Both the position numbers and the translations under genes were made by a program. Shown piece by piece: positions 1 to 16,709 of a stretch of 64,000 bases of DNA (within the stretch, counting starts at the first letter, position 1; each line of letters starts with the position of its first letter). Below the pieces are notes generated by a model. That model had not been told where the DNA came from and ran no database searches. It worked only from the letters and a program-made list of their open reading frames with translations. Source of the stretch: Erigeron canadensis (Eukaryota; Streptophyta; Magnoliopsida; Asterales; Asteraceae); contig NC_057768.1 in assembly GCF_010389155.1 (NCBI RefSeq), positions 44,371,633 to 44,435,632 of the forward strand. Direction: 5' to 3'.

Positions 1-238
1 GAAATGAAACAGGAAGTGAAAATGTTGAAATTGGGAGGAATTCTGGAATAACCACCAAAAGTCAAATAGCCAATACATTTTTTTTTTAATCTGACACACC
101 CTTAACAAATTTCAAACTTCAATTCGTATACACAAAATCCGCGTGTGCTTGTTTGACAAAAAGGGCGGGGGGGATTTCATATGTCCAACGGAAACCGATT
201 ATCAACAAAATACTACGAGTACTAATCGACATCGGAAA

Positions 239-3200
239 ATGACGACGGAATCTCAAAACCTATCGATCGTAACAACCACTAGCGCAATCGGAGAGCATTG
301 GGAGGTTCAATACGGTCGTTACTTCAACCGTCCATCGCCTCACTCATCTTCGCCTCTTCATCCGTCTCTCGTTCCGCTGCGTAAAGGCGAAAAAGGCACC
401 TGGATTTCATCCTTCTCTTCACTCGCTCATCTCAATTTACTCACAGCTGATTATCACTCCCATTCTTTCCGATCTGTTATTCTCACAGTTACTCTTCTCG
501 GCAACGTCATCGTAACTTTCATTTTCCTAATTCACCTATACATATATATCTATAAATTTATATATTATTTGCTTATATTTTTCGTCATTTGATTTACTGA
601 TTTAGGATCGTTATATATGCCTTATGTGTAACAATTATCATTTAGTTTTCTAGATCTGTTTTTTACTTTTCAAATTGATTAACTGATTTAGGATCCTTAT
701 ATTATAGGCCTTAATTTGTGCTGTCTATCATTAGGAAAGCTCTGTTCTGTTTGTAGCAATCGAATTCGATCACAAATCGAAACAAACACTAAAAACGGCT
801 CTTGTAGTTAGGTGATTTTGGATAATTGTCGTATGTAGGCCTGAGTAATAGATTCAACTAATTAGTTCATATACACAGAGTGAAAATTTGCAGTGGCAAA
901 TGAATAGTCTCGGTCAAAATATATACACGAGTCAGGTATCGATTTTAGTTTCAAGTGAGGCTGGTTCACTACTTTCCTGGTTAAAATTGTAGCAGGATGC
1001 CTGAAAAGGTTTCAGATGTTATGTTACTAGTCATTGATCCAATTCTGGTCGGTTCACCTTTTCTCGTTGTTTATTGAGCTACTTACTGTTGAGGTCTTAG
1101 TTGCTGACAATAAATTACTTGTTTAAATCAAACCTTCTTGTTAAGTGTTGATCTATGCACTGTCGTTAGGAGCTATTACTAGTTTACTACTGCTTTCTGA
1201 TGAGTTTATGGTATTTTCTTTGGCATTCCTGTTTGCCTTGCAACTTTTGATATCTCCAAAAATGACTATGTATGGTAGTAATTTGTGACTAGTGTTCTTG
1301 ATTGATCGTCGTAGTCCCTGGAACCAATAGTTTAGGGCTTTTGCCCTGTGATAACGTATTGTTGTTTTTGATGCTGATTATCACTGAACACAAGATCAAA
1401 AGACATCCTAGCCTTCGTTCTTGCACTTAACTAGTATATCTGTAGCATTAATTAGTTTGGTTACATTTTTCCTTTACAATGACCGTTCCTGTGTCTGGGT
1501 TTTATGACTGTCTAGTCAGTTTAGTATTTCATTTTAGTACGAAGCTAACAAAGCTTTGGTTGCTAAAAATTTGCAGGAAGAGCATTACATTTCAAAGCTA
1601 CATTTCACATGGCCTCAGGTCTCATGCATGTCTGGATACCCACCCAGGGGCAGCAAAGTTGTATTCATGAGTTACAAAGATCAAGATGGCCAGGTAAAGC
1701 CCTCAAAATGAACTCTTCGTTCTTGTATATCTTAATCCTGTCATGTCCAAATTTAAAGTTATCGCCGTTTTCTTATACTCCCGTAGTGAGAAGTGACACA
1801 TCATGGCTAAAATATGCCTTCTCTCTCCATATAATTATAGAGATCATAACAATGATCATCAATGTCAAAGAATTAGTTTTTAAATCTGTGAGCAATGCAT
1901 GTAATGACGCACAAAATAGGTATCCTTGTAGCGATTTTGAAATAGATGCTGCTCATGTGGCTGTTAGTCCATATGTTCACATTTTTTTATGAACTTGTTG
2001 GACACGATTGGGTTTCCCTCTATTCTGCCTAAAACTAGTTTACATATAATATTACATACATTCTGAGGTGACTGCTATAGATCACTTATTTAAAGCCAGA
2101 ATGGCTATCCGCTATCATTTACACAAAAGCAAGTGTAAAGAATAGTGCTCAGAGTTAGTCAACAACTGGGGACGGGTTGGACCCAGAACATGTTCCTGTT
2201 CAATCGTGTATATATTATAGAACATAAGGACCCTTTTTCAATCACTTGATCAACAGTGGATGTGGATGTGATGGCTTAGATACTGTCCATACGGAGTATA
2301 ATTTTGTGTGTATACTGATCATGAGTTTTCATCTGATCACTTTCTAAGTTAGCAAACGAGTTGTCCTGTTCATCTGTGCTGCTATCAGAATGTTTGCTTT
2401 TAGACTAGCATAGATATCTGCATGCTGTTCCTGTAAAGATAATTGATCTTCTGTGATGATTTTCACCTATTTTTAAACTTCTGGTAGGCAACATGATTTC
2501 ACACATTGATATGGTACTCATTGCTTAAAATATTTACATTGATACTACAACATCAGATCTCAGATATGCCATTTCGTTGCTTGCAGAACCAAAAGTTTGT
2601 TGTGAGATTTTTCTCAATTGATGAGACTGAGAGATTTATAAATTTGATGAAGGTTTGAACTTTCTCCCTTTTACTCCTATCTTCTCTTTGGTTTGTGCCA
2701 TGTATAATGCTGTCTTGTCTTTTCTAGGAAATGTTTGGTCATGATACAATTGATGGGTCGATGTCTGGTATCTCTAAATCCAAAACATCATATCAATCTG
2801 AGTTCATCCCTCGGTGAGAATATTATGCCCTACTTAACTGCATGTGTTGATTGATCTGATTTTTAACAAAAGTTAACATGGATTTTTTTTTCCAACTAAT
2901 TACCCTTCTTGTGAAATTGCTAGAGAAGGTACTATAGTGTACAATGTAACAAAAAACTGTAGAGAAATTTTTGCAAAAAAGTGGTGTCTCTTTTATCTTG
3001 ACAAAATGATGAGTTGATTGCATTATTTAACTGGAATGAAACTAAGAGCATATATTTCTTTACAGATCAATACAGGACTGGGACCCGATAACATCTTCTG
3101 CCAACTATTCTCAAGACGCGTATAGGTGGGAGTGAATATAACAATTCGTATGCAAGTCTGCAACTACATTGTTTTGAGACTAGAGTGAATGTAGGCAGAT

Positions 3201-5256
3201 TGACTGAGATTTAACTTGCTTATGCAGGCCTACACGCGATTGGAGTATAATGGCAACTTCCGGTGACAAGTATATCGAACCAATGTTCCTAGGTGAGAAT
3301 CATGATGCTTGCCAAAATTCAAGTCCTCTGGAAGCCACAGTTAGTCGGGATGTTCAAAATCTTTCGGCCTTTCCTCCTAGTTTCACAACATCTTCTGCCG
3401 ACTATTCTCAAGACTCGTATAGGTGAGACAGAAAATTATAACTTATCTGCAACTCTACAACTACATTGTTTAGAGCCCAGAGCAAACACACAAGCAGTTA
3501 AGCCGAGATATGACTTGTTTGTGTAGACCAATACAGGACTGGAGTCCATCCATGTCTTCTGTCGACACTTATATCCAACCAATGCACCAAAGCGAAAACC
3601 ATAATGCCAGTGAAAGCTCAAATTCCTTGGGGACCACACTTAGTCAAGATGTTCAAAAGCTGTCAGCATTTCCTCCTAGTTTCACATCATTACTCATGAA
3701 CTGCTACCCTGTGACTGAACATGGTACATTTATCTACTAAATATAGGTTATATATTTAATTTAATTTACTTGTAAAGAAGTTGATATGGGCTATACTTTA
3801 TATCTAACAGCATGTAGTCTTTGAAAACCTAGTTCAAAATGAATTGGGTCAAACTGGTTGGGGGTGGTTGTAGGTGTATCTATATGCCAACAACTTAAAA
3901 GTTCATGAATGAAAGGAAAAATAATAATATCGATACTATCTTATAAAGCATTTTGCCCTTTTTTAAAATCTCAAAAGATGATTTGAACTACCTAAGTTAC
4001 CCCTCTTCTTTTTTCACTAATTTAAACATCTCTACCTAATATACCTATAATACCCTTAAATCGCAACCACTCATTTTCTTCTCTCTCCTCTATAAATCAA
4101 ATCTGAGGACGAAGCCCGTACGGCTAAAGCATTTGGCTATCACACTCTATGACTTATCAACTCCTATGACCTATCACCCCCACCATCTCACCGCCACAAC
4201 GCGCGGGCACTTTCCCTCGTCATAGTAATATAGTTTTGTTATCTTATTTAACGCATTAATTGTTCATAAAGTTCGAGAAAGAAGGAACATATATTGCTGG
4301 CGGATCACTCAAGAAGTATATTAAAAAGAATCAGTTCTGACTCGAAACTGTTTCAAACCATTACCCAATCCACTGACCTACCCATTTTGCAAGTCTACTA
4401 CTACCTTAAGGTGGGTGCATAGGGTAGAAGAGAAAGTAAAGTGCAGTCACTTCTATACTTACAATGACATGAACCTGTATTTTATCATTACAGCAACACA
4501 GCCAACTTTTCCAGAGGAAGTCACTCTCAAAAACGAGATCATGGTATTTCATATCGCTGAATATTCACGTTTCTCTACTTCACGTAATTTTTTTCTACAT
4601 TATAACTGCAAATGCAATAATAAACTCTCATTTGTTCTGCAGAAATATCTGAATGACTCTTCTTTCCAAGGTATGTACTGATCTTGCTACTGTAATTGAG
4701 CTCATGCTAGTTCTTCAAACAATTTTAATCAATATCCTTGTGTACCGTGAATCTGCAATATTTAACCTTATTTGTAGTTTGATTAGAGCATTTGAGTATT
4801 AATTAAATGTTGTTCTTTATAGGTGGAACCTAGTGGACCAAATATAAAGTTACTACTTACTACATTTAAACATCGTAAGAATGAAAAGTAGATATATAGA
4901 AGATGTAATAACTAATATGAAACATTCTGGAACAATTGCTGACCAGACTGATGGAGATTAGTTCTTAATAAGCTGCTGAAGTATTGTTACTGTTTTAAAA
5001 CATCTCACTACATTTAAACATCGTAAGAATGAAAAGTAGATATATAGAAGATGTAATAACTAATATGAAACATTCTGGAACAATTGCTGACCAGACTGAT
5101 GGAGATTAGTTCTTAATAAGCTGCTGAAGTATTGTTACTGTTTTAAAACATCTCACTGTTTAAAAGTTTATTTATGACATCTATTTGCTGATAGATATGC
5201 TGAGCAAGGTACAAAAGGTTGTAAGTGAATTTGAAGACGATCTTCTGATGATGTAA
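239..5256 (+). CDS. PHS1: POOR HOMOLOGOUS SYNAPSIS 1-like meiotic protein
   Basis: Ten exons, joined in phase: 239-511, 1577-1693, 2587-2652, 2728-2813, 3066-3125, 3228-3422, 3527-3723, 4494-4543, 4643-4670, 5195-5256 (377 aa). Every intron starts GT and ends AG. I recognise the plant PHS1 family from the N-terminal block (WEVQYGRYF near residue 18, KGTWISS near 55, EEHYISKLHFTWPQ from 92, SGYPPRGSKVVFMSY near 111) and the C-terminal block DMLSKVQKVVSEFEDD near 358. Total length is close to the Arabidopsis protein as I remember it. In Arabidopsis and maize, PHS1 is needed for homologous chromosome pairing in meiosis and is linked to nuclear entry of RAD50. The start is the first in-frame ATG; the reading frame is open further upstream but has no ATG there. 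Residues about 181-331, encoded by exons 5-7, contain a repeated QDWS...LSAFPPSFT module. Small middle exons are less certain than the ends. Confidence 0.85.
3088..3690 (+). repeat. Tandem exon-intron duplication inside PHS1
   Basis: Two copies of a unit of about 297 bp, roughly 3088-3384 and 3385-3690. Each holds the end of one exon (xDYSQDxYR or xNYSQDxYR), a short intron (102 and 104 bp) and most of the next exon, which encodes a Pro-x-x-Asp-Trp-Ser start, an EPM/QPM segment and LSAFPPSFT. Both coding parts and intron (for example the shared CAACTACATTGTTT) are recognisably similar, so the whole genomic unit was duplicated. The phase is preserved, so the protein gains about 65 residues. 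Confidence 0.8.
3931..4220 (+). mobile_element. Non-autonomous Helitron-like element in PHS1 intron
   Basis: The right end has a GC-rich segment (CAACGCGCGGGCAC) followed a few bases later by CTCGT. This is the layout of a plant Helitron 3' terminus, a hairpin then CTAGT or CTCGT. The proposed left end, CGATACTATCTTATAAAG, resembles the TCTATACTATATTATAAA left end of the copy at 29447. There is no coding capacity. It sits in the 770-bp intron between exons 7 and 8. Confidence 0.5.
4859..5154. repeat. Exact 148-bp tandem duplication in last PHS1 intron
   Basis: Bases 4859-5006 are repeated without a visible difference at 5007-5154. Both copies lie wholly in the intron 4671-5194, so the protein is unaffected. 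No visible mismatch means either a very recent duplication or an assembly artefact. Confidence 0.95.
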
Positions 5257-6988
5257 CTATCATGTTCATATGAAGCCATCACCAAGCAAAACCGCAGTCG
5301 CGTTGACAAGCAGTCAAAGACAGTTCATCTGCTCCATTTTCTTTTGGCATCATCATTAATTACATGGTACTAAGGTATAGTAGATAGATAAAGTATTATG
5401 CATTTCTAGAAAAGATAGATATTGGTAGGCATAAAAATAAACAACAAAATGGTTAAAAGAAGAATAAGAATTAGACAAAGCCCTGTTGGCTCATTACGTA
5501 AGTGGTTTGAACTAACTTTGAGGTCCGAATCAATGGGCTGGTGGCATAAGTTTTCAGTATAGACTTGCATAGCATGGCTAAGCCTTAAGTAATTGATCAT
5601 GTTGGTTGCCCGTGACTAGTTTAAATATAATAGTACATGCACGTTACAGTTAGGCAGTTTGAACCTCTTTGTGTGAGAAATATCTATAACGACACACGAT
5701 ATTGAGAATGAGCTATGAATTTGGATTTGTTGTGCTTCCTGTCATATTTTGATTAAGATGTGACTTCTTAATGTTGCCACGAAAATGGAAGAATGACCTC
5801 TTGGTGTTTGAGATAATTGTTTGACAAATAAATGACAAAAAATCCAAAAAAAATAGTTTTGAATGGATGAAAATATACGACACCATCAGAGGAAAGCAAT
5901 AAACTGAGGCAAGATTCAGTGAGATGTATGTAGAGTGAAAACAGTATTTAAATCAAATGTTAAGGTAAGGAGATATCATGCATTGAAGACATGTTTTTAA
6001 ACCTATGTTTTAGGCGTATATATCCTTACTCTCGCATATATAATTCTGTCATGTGGTATTTATTTTTTTCTTAATAATGATAATTGATAGACTTTTCCTA
6101 GGTTAAATGTTACATGAAAATATACACTCGCTTGTTAGCATTTAACTGGTCAAAAATTGAATACCATAGTTGCTACAAGAATTTATTGAAAGTTAATGTC
6201 TACATTTCACAGTGCTATACTTTTTAACGCACATAATTGAACCTTGGTCACTAAGCATACAAGGTGTATAGCATTGTTAAGTAACTCTTGAGTCTTAACT
6301 GATAGTGATGTTCTCACTAATCTTGCCGGCCGAATAGTATCTTCTCCTTGTCCATACTCTACTTAAATTGACTTATTTTATTAATCAACAAACCAAACAT
6401 ATCACAAGCAGTACATATGTAACTACCAATGCTAGGCAGACAAAAGGAATATACCCAAAACACATGGAAAAATAGGGCGACCACTAAAACTGTTGGGTTA
6501 GACAAGAACGGGAACTGACATGTGGATTTAGTTCCAAAGAGTAACCCACTATACAAAACGAACATAATGATACATAAGCATCAAGGTATTGGAAACTTAT
6601 GCGTATTAGCATATCGGACCTGCTATCTGTTATCTGTTTGGTGAATATTTCTTATATATGAATGTTAAAACAGATACTTACAATATCCTGTTGAAAACTC
6701 CACCTAAAAAGATAAAACCAATGTACAGCTGCTTACCTCTTAACGTCGCATGATAAACAGAGACAGTGACAGACTTTTCAACTAGAAAACTGTTTAATCC
6801 ACAACGATAATTGTTTAAATCGACAAAGCTGATTTAACCAGAACTTTGTTACTATACAAATGGAGAGAATAAAATACAAAATAGATCTTTCAATGAAATA
6901 GCAAACAAACACATGGTGACAATAGATATAATGCTAACCTAAAAAGCATTTCTATTGCCTTTTGTTTTGCTTCTCTTGCAAACAGTTT
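5257..6988. other. Intergenic region between PHS1 and the LysM kinase
   Basis: About 1.7 kb of AT-rich sequence. It should hold the PHS1 3' UTR and the promoter and 5' UTR of the downstream kinase. Short open frames here (for example 5406-5600 and 6359-6565, minus strand) show no family resemblance and no splice context. I see no gene or clear transposon end. Confidence 0.5.
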
Positions 6989-11023
<4,035 letters not shown>

Positions 11024-12296
11024 AAGATCATTTAACATCAATGACTGGAGTTACAGAAATTACATGGTCCCCATGTCGAAAAAAGAATCTGCTAAGAACT
11101 GATATTGTCATTGATTTTTCTTTCATGTGCATGATATGTAAGCCGTTTTTAGCTCATATGATGCAATGAAAATGGTAACAGTTTTCTTTTTGCCAATGAC
11201 TGGAGTTATTCTTATCCTAACAGGACCCATTAAAAGTTTTAAGTTAAAAATTTGAATCCTGATCAACAACCTATTAACCAGAATCTGAGCCATGTAACAT
11301 GGTTAATGCATGGCTCATTCAAATTGGTGGGTTTTTCTGGTCAAATTTGTACCTAAATACAACGTAAAAGCAGTGAAATAATCAGTCATGATTAGATTAC
11401 ATTTAAAAAATTGTCTAAAATACCCTTAATGACAGTTCTTAATCTTTAAAATATCTATTAATTTTTTACAGCAATTATCTACTTCGCTCGATGCGTCTCT
11501 ACCACCAACAGTCACCCACATGAAGACCGCTGCATTCCGTGGATATCGTGCTAGTTTATATATATATATATATATGAAAACTAGTAGAAAGGTTGTTTCA
11601 AAACTCAATAAATGAAAATGTATTTTTATTAATGGGCAAAAACAATATCTTATACCTGAAGTTGGGTTGATTATCACTTTTACTCGTCGAATTTATGGAA
11701 AGAATGAAAAGTGAGATGCAACTAACAAACGTGGTCAAGTTAACAAGAAAAAAACCAATAAAGTTGGACACGGTAATCAAAAGCGAAAAAAGGTGGATAG
11801 TTTATGTGCTTTTTGCTATTTATTTAGTTTAGTGAATAAAAGTTCAAAAAGTTGCCGACTTCGATAACTAAAAGTGTAATTTACCCTAGAAACAACCATT
11901 ATCATATGTCATGGTTGGTTGAACAAAGTAAAATAAAGACGGGATAAAATAGTTAATGGAAACTAAAAAAAAAATCTGGTAAGTAAATGGATCATTACAA
12001 TTTCATTATTTTTTTAATCATAAATTGGGTTCAATGACATTCTTACTTCGTATACTCATTTTTAATTATAAAAGAACCTAATTATCCCTTTTCATTTTTT
12101 CATTACCATTTTGTTATTTTTAGTTTCTTGATGGAATGAAATTAAACAAATAAGTGAGTATGATACAAAGTGATTAAAACTTGGTTAGGTATAGAAAAAA
12201 ATACATAACATGAAAGGACTTCGATGTGATTCAACACATGGAATGGAAAAAAAAAGACACTGGTACCCAAAAAATCAATATTCTTTTATTATTATT

Positions 12297-12335
12297 ACTA
12301 GCTAATTAACCCGGGTTTAACCCGGGCATATCAAT
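12297..12335 (-). mobile_element. Helitron 3' terminus (inverted)
   Basis: ACTAG followed by CCCGGGTTTAACCCGGG. Read on the minus strand this is a perfect CCCGGGTT/AACCCGGG hairpin, a short AT spacer and CTAGT, the classic plant Helitron 3' end. I could not place the matching 5' end, because the following 700 bp look like several nested fragments. Confidence 0.6.
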
Positions 12336-13925
12336 CAAAGTTTTATAAAATTGCATTTTCGCCACCGAAGTTGCGATAGTCTAAGAGCACTCGTTTCTTC
12401 AAAATATAATATGTGAATAATTAAAAATATGTTATGATAAAATTATTTAGACGATGAAATTTATAAGACAATGTATAATTTATAAGAGTTTTTTTCTTAA
12501 AAAATTAAAAAATATATATCTCTAAATTTTTTTTTATAAAATAACAAAAACAAAAATGCAATAAATGTTAAGAATAAGAGTGTTATGACATCTTAAGTAA
12601 ATTTAAAAAAAACAAACTTAATTTTAATAAATAATTTGGATGTGACAAATAAGCAATATTTATAGAATAATGATGTCACAACAATCCTCTTTTATTTAAT
12701 ATAAAGATATATCACATTTTGTTTAATAGATGACCCTATGTTAAAAGTTAAAATAAGACAAATGAATTAAATAAACTATCGTTAATGAAATAAATCATCA
12801 CCAACCCTTAATATAAAACTACATCATCAATCCCTTACATTATAAAATATTTATAATACTCTTTTAAATCAAACGTATTTACATCAATTACCTACATCAT
12901 TTGACGTTGTTACCACTATCACCATCCGTCGTTGTCATCGTAACGTCGCATTTCACAGATATCGTGTTAGTTCTAGATCATTGCATTCGTAAATTGTAAA
13001 CAAAATGTTATTTGTATTCCATCGTAATCATTTAGTATAACAAACAACAATCAAAATGTTCATTTTCGTCCCATTAAGCCAATACTTTTCTATAAGTATA
13101 CAACACTTCAAAAAATTGTTCCGTCTCTTACCGTGTCTTGCGAAGTTTAGTTAGAGGAGTGCTAGATTTGGCAAAAGTATTTTCTACTTTCATAAGTAAA
13201 TATCCACCTTTATCCATTGTAGTTTGATGTGGTGTGCAGGTCATACACTTTATATTGTTATCTCATGTCCGCAATTAATACGTTATCTTTTGTCACACTG
13301 CCTGGTTATCGTCGGGTTCATAGTATTGTGATATAAATCGTTTTTCTTTTTCATAATTACAACTTTACAAGTATTACATTTTGTATACTATTTGATTAGA
13401 TGCTTCATAATGTTTTTATAAAGATAAATATAAATATTTGACCGATACAAAATAAACTAAAAACAAAACTATTTGATTTAATATTTGTATTGATTAGTTA
13501 GCACAAAATATATGTGCATACATACACATGTGATTTTTATTGACTTTTAGAAATATCTTAGTTATATGCTATTAAAAACGTATAGATTCACATGTTAATT
13601 ATTCATCTTTCTCATTTGATATCTTTAAATCTTTAATTATTACCATAATGACAAAATTTAAGTCAATTGTATTATTAAATACTACTCATATTTTGCACGA
13701 TGAGACGGTGTAGCGGTGGTGGCGGCAGCAGTGGTGGTGACGGGCGGCGGAAAAAGATAGTGTAGACGTGTAGTCATTTAAGAGTTAAAAGTGAAATATG
13801 GTAAATTAAGTTCATTAAGGGTATTATATTTATTTCAAGTAAATATTATAAGTATTTAAAACGAAGATCTTTAAAACACTAAATAAAAAAGAGAAATTTT
13901 AGGAGTCAACCAAATGTATTATGAT

Positions 13926-14480
13926 ACTAGAGTGGTGCCCGCGCATTGCAGAGGCGACGGTTTATAACGCTTTAGACACCGTAAACGGTTTATAACATTT
14001 AGTTTACTTTAATGGGATGCGTCAATGCATGATCTAACCGTATATATCATTATAAAAATAAGTCGCGGATTAGGTGCAAAAAATAATGAAGTGAAAACAC
14101 TAACCATGAAAAATAACCACTTACAATTGTAGGGGAGGAGACCAAAGCAATTAAAAAAATAAATAGTCAAAGATTAAAGTTTAATACGAATTTACAAATG
14201 ACATAATTGGTTCGTAATTTCGTGAGTTATAAAAAGGTCATTATTGTTTAAACATTTTGTAATATAATATATGACAATTAAAATGTTTTTTCTTATCCGT
14301 AGCAATACAAGCAATAATAATTTTAGAGATTGTGAGTTTTTTTTATTAAGGGTGATTTCAGAATTTCAGGGATAAGATGTGTAGAGTTAGTTTAAATGTA
14401 GAGGGTATATTAAGTAATTCAAAGGTAGAGAGTTGAATAGGAGAGAGGATAGTTTGTTTATATAGGTATTATAGATATAG
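13926..14480 (-). mobile_element. Helitron-like element, minus orientation
   Basis: Begins ACTAGAGTGGTGCCCGCGC, the reverse complement of a GC-rich hairpin plus CTAGT 3' terminus. It ends near an ATAGATATAGATAGA stretch that reads as a TCTAT-type 5' terminus on the other strand. Same layout as the elements at 20169 and 44822. The 5' boundary is approximate. Confidence 0.5.
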
Positions 14481-14493
14481 ATAGATAAGACTA

Positions 14494-15334
14494 AGAGGAG
14501 TAGAGGGTTATGGGAATGCCCCTCCTCCACTCCTTGCGTGACACATGTCCAAGCCTAATCATGAGGGGCATTCCCCCCATTCCCTTAGGGTAGAGGAATG
14601 CCTCCAGGGGCATTCCTTTTTTATTTTATTTTAAATTTGTTATATATATTATTTATATTATATATAACAAAGTTAATACAATTTAAATAAAACCTAATTT
14701 CATTAAATAATATAAAAATACAAGAAAATAATTTCATTTAATAAAAAATTAAGCTAGACATAATTTTAAGTAAATTAAAAAACCTACCTAAATAAACTAG
14801 ACAAATTCGTAAGCAGTTTTAACTTGAGAAAGAATTTCAAATATAAAAACTAGTGATATATACTTACCAATAGTTCCTTTACTAGTATACTATGGACTTT
14901 TTCTAACAAAAACTTTGGAAGTAGGGACTAGACTGAAACTTTGATTATACCAAAAGGACTTAAATGAGTAAACTTATAAATGTATGTCATCTTCCCTACT
15001 TCAGCAACTACAGTATATGCCACCACTGTTCTTTCATGTTTCCATTTTCATTTTCTTTGTACCTGGTATAATACTTTAAAATAAAAATGGCAGCATATAT
15101 TAAGAATATATATATATATAGGATAGATTTTAGGAATTTAAAAAAAAAGGCAGCAGAATATTAGCAGCAAACGGCTGCAAATCTCACAAACAAACAAAAG
15201 CCAGGAAGCGTTCGAAATTGGAATGGGCACGCGAATTAAGGGAGTGGAACGCCCCCGGGACCGAGATTGGGCGTTCCGGGGGCGTTCCCGGGCGTTCCGG
15301 GTGAAAAAAACGAAAAGAAACGGGCTACTCCTCT
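14494..15334. mobile_element. TIR element with TA flanks, GC-rich subterminal repeats
   Basis: Perfect 10-bp inverted ends AGAGGAGTAG / CTACTCCTCT, both flanked by TA (14492-14493 and 15335-15336). Inside both ends are GC-rich repeats: GGGAATGCCCC and GGGGCATTCC on the left, GGGGGCGTTCC and GGGCGTTCC on the right. The middle is very AT-rich with no ORF. The TA duplication would suit a mariner-like element and the subterminal repeats are Harbinger-like, so the superfamily is open. Confidence 0.55.
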
Positions 15335-15416
15335 TAATTTAACATTAATAAGGGTAAACGGATCAACATATGAAAATCTTGATATGCGGCTTCTGACTCA
15401 TATATTACAAACTGGA

Positions 15417-15575
15417 AAATGATAAATCCTCCTAACCAATCTTCCTAATATATCCACTTGTTGACACATAGAATCCACTAATTCTCTTCCTAATCTCACC
15501 CCTGATTTTTCACATGTCACAATCCTATTAATTAGGAGGATTTTTAGGCGAATAATTTAGGAGGATTGATCATTA
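15417..15575. mobile_element. Small MITE (ATCCTCCTAA family), copy 1
   Basis: Left end AATGATAAATCCTCCTAA is mirrored on the right by TTAGGAGGATTGATCATT. Two related copies lie at about 35272-35424 and 61192-61360, which gives good support for a mobile family. It is about 160 bp and non-coding. Confidence 0.65.
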
Positions 15576-15746
15576 TCCTTACAAACTTGTACAAAAAAAT
15601 TTCCATGATGGTTATAGCTACACTTCAGATTTGTCTAAGACAGAATTTGAGTCCGACATGGTAAGAAAAGATGACTTTTTGCCAAACAGGCACTAGATAG
15701 AGCCATAGAGGTTTGTCTTAAATAGAAGGTTTCTATCAATTAAACA

Positions 15747-16041
15747 AAGGGATTAGTTTCATGGAATGTAACTATCTTTGACTGAATGTTTATAGTAGGA
15801 AAAAAACTAAAGTTGTGTGTATTGTATGTAAGCAACTCGAAAAAATGTTTATTGTATGTAAGAAAACATACGTGACAACTATATACAGGTACCACTTGTC
15901 AGATTTTAATTGGTTGAAACGAAATTCTTATATGCAATAAACATTATTTCGAGTTGTTTACATACAATACACACAACTTTAGTTATTTCCTACTATAGAC
16001 ATTCGTTCAAAGTTTCTTACATTCCAGGAAACTAATCCCTT
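15747..16041. mobile_element. Foldback MITE, copy 1
   Basis: A 295-bp element that is almost one long inverted repeat. It starts AAGGGATTAGTTTC and ends GAAACTAATCCCTT, and the arms also share AAAGTTGTGTGTATTGTATG-type sequence with its complement. A small central loop contains GGTACCACTTGTCAG. A second copy lies at 28625 in the opposite orientation. Transcripts of it would fold into a near-perfect hairpin. Confidence 0.75.
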
Positions 16042-16709
16042 GAACTAATTACACAAGTTATAATGTATTTTTTTGTTTGTTGGACCATCTTTCTCTTTAT
16101 AGGAAAGGGTATTTTTATAAAATTGTTTTAAAGTTTAATGAAAATTATCTAACAGACTAGCAAATCATGATAATGTAACGTACTAAGCAGTCTTTTAACA
16201 AATATGGTGTTAAATGATGATCTGGATAGGGTCTTACCAAAAACTTGTATTATTTGATAAGTGGGCATTGTTTATCAAGTTTCAACAAGAGAAGAAACAA
16301 AGAAACCAGTTTGGTTCCCATTTCGAACCAGGTTGAAACGATGTCTAAACAATTATGTAAACAGACAATTGGTTTGATCCAAAGAAAATTAGAACAAATA
16401 ACATAAGCAAATGTAATATGTTCTGCTTCATTGTCAATTCAATTTTCCGGGTTTATGGCAACAAAGTTTACGTTGAAATCTTACACAAATTGCGAGAAAC
16501 AATACTTTCTCAACTGCGCAAGGGGAACGTATGCGTTTTTAATAGAAGAGGATGATTCATAGAACTTAGGTATGGATCGAATAAACATCTGTACAACAGC
16601 AGTGTGTATCTGCATCATTCTATCGGCACAACATGGATATGTGATGAAAATGAAACTACAAGGCTCCGCACTTGTGAGATACAAATGTTAAATTGTATAG
16701 CTAATCTTG

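Larger units (their letters stand above)
11024..16709. other. Gene-free transposon-rich interval
   Basis: Between the LysM kinase and the lipase-like gene I see no protein-coding gene. Recognisable pieces are listed separately: Helitron termini near 12297 and 13926, a TIR element 14494-15334, a small MITE 15417-15575 and a foldback MITE 15747-16041. The 16.05-16.7 kb part lies just beyond the stop of the minus-strand lipase-like gene and may contain its 3' UTR. The rest is AT-rich and unassigned. Confidence 0.55.

Noticed and set aside
143..238. Upstream extension of the PHS1 first exon (32 codons before ATG 239)
   Set aside because: The extension begins with GTG, not ATG, and its composition is unlike PHS1. 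The first ATG in frame is 239.
5406..6565. Short minus-strand ORFs with hydrophobic stretches between PHS1 and the LysM kinase
   Set aside because: No start context, splice structure or family similarity; such frames are expected by chance.
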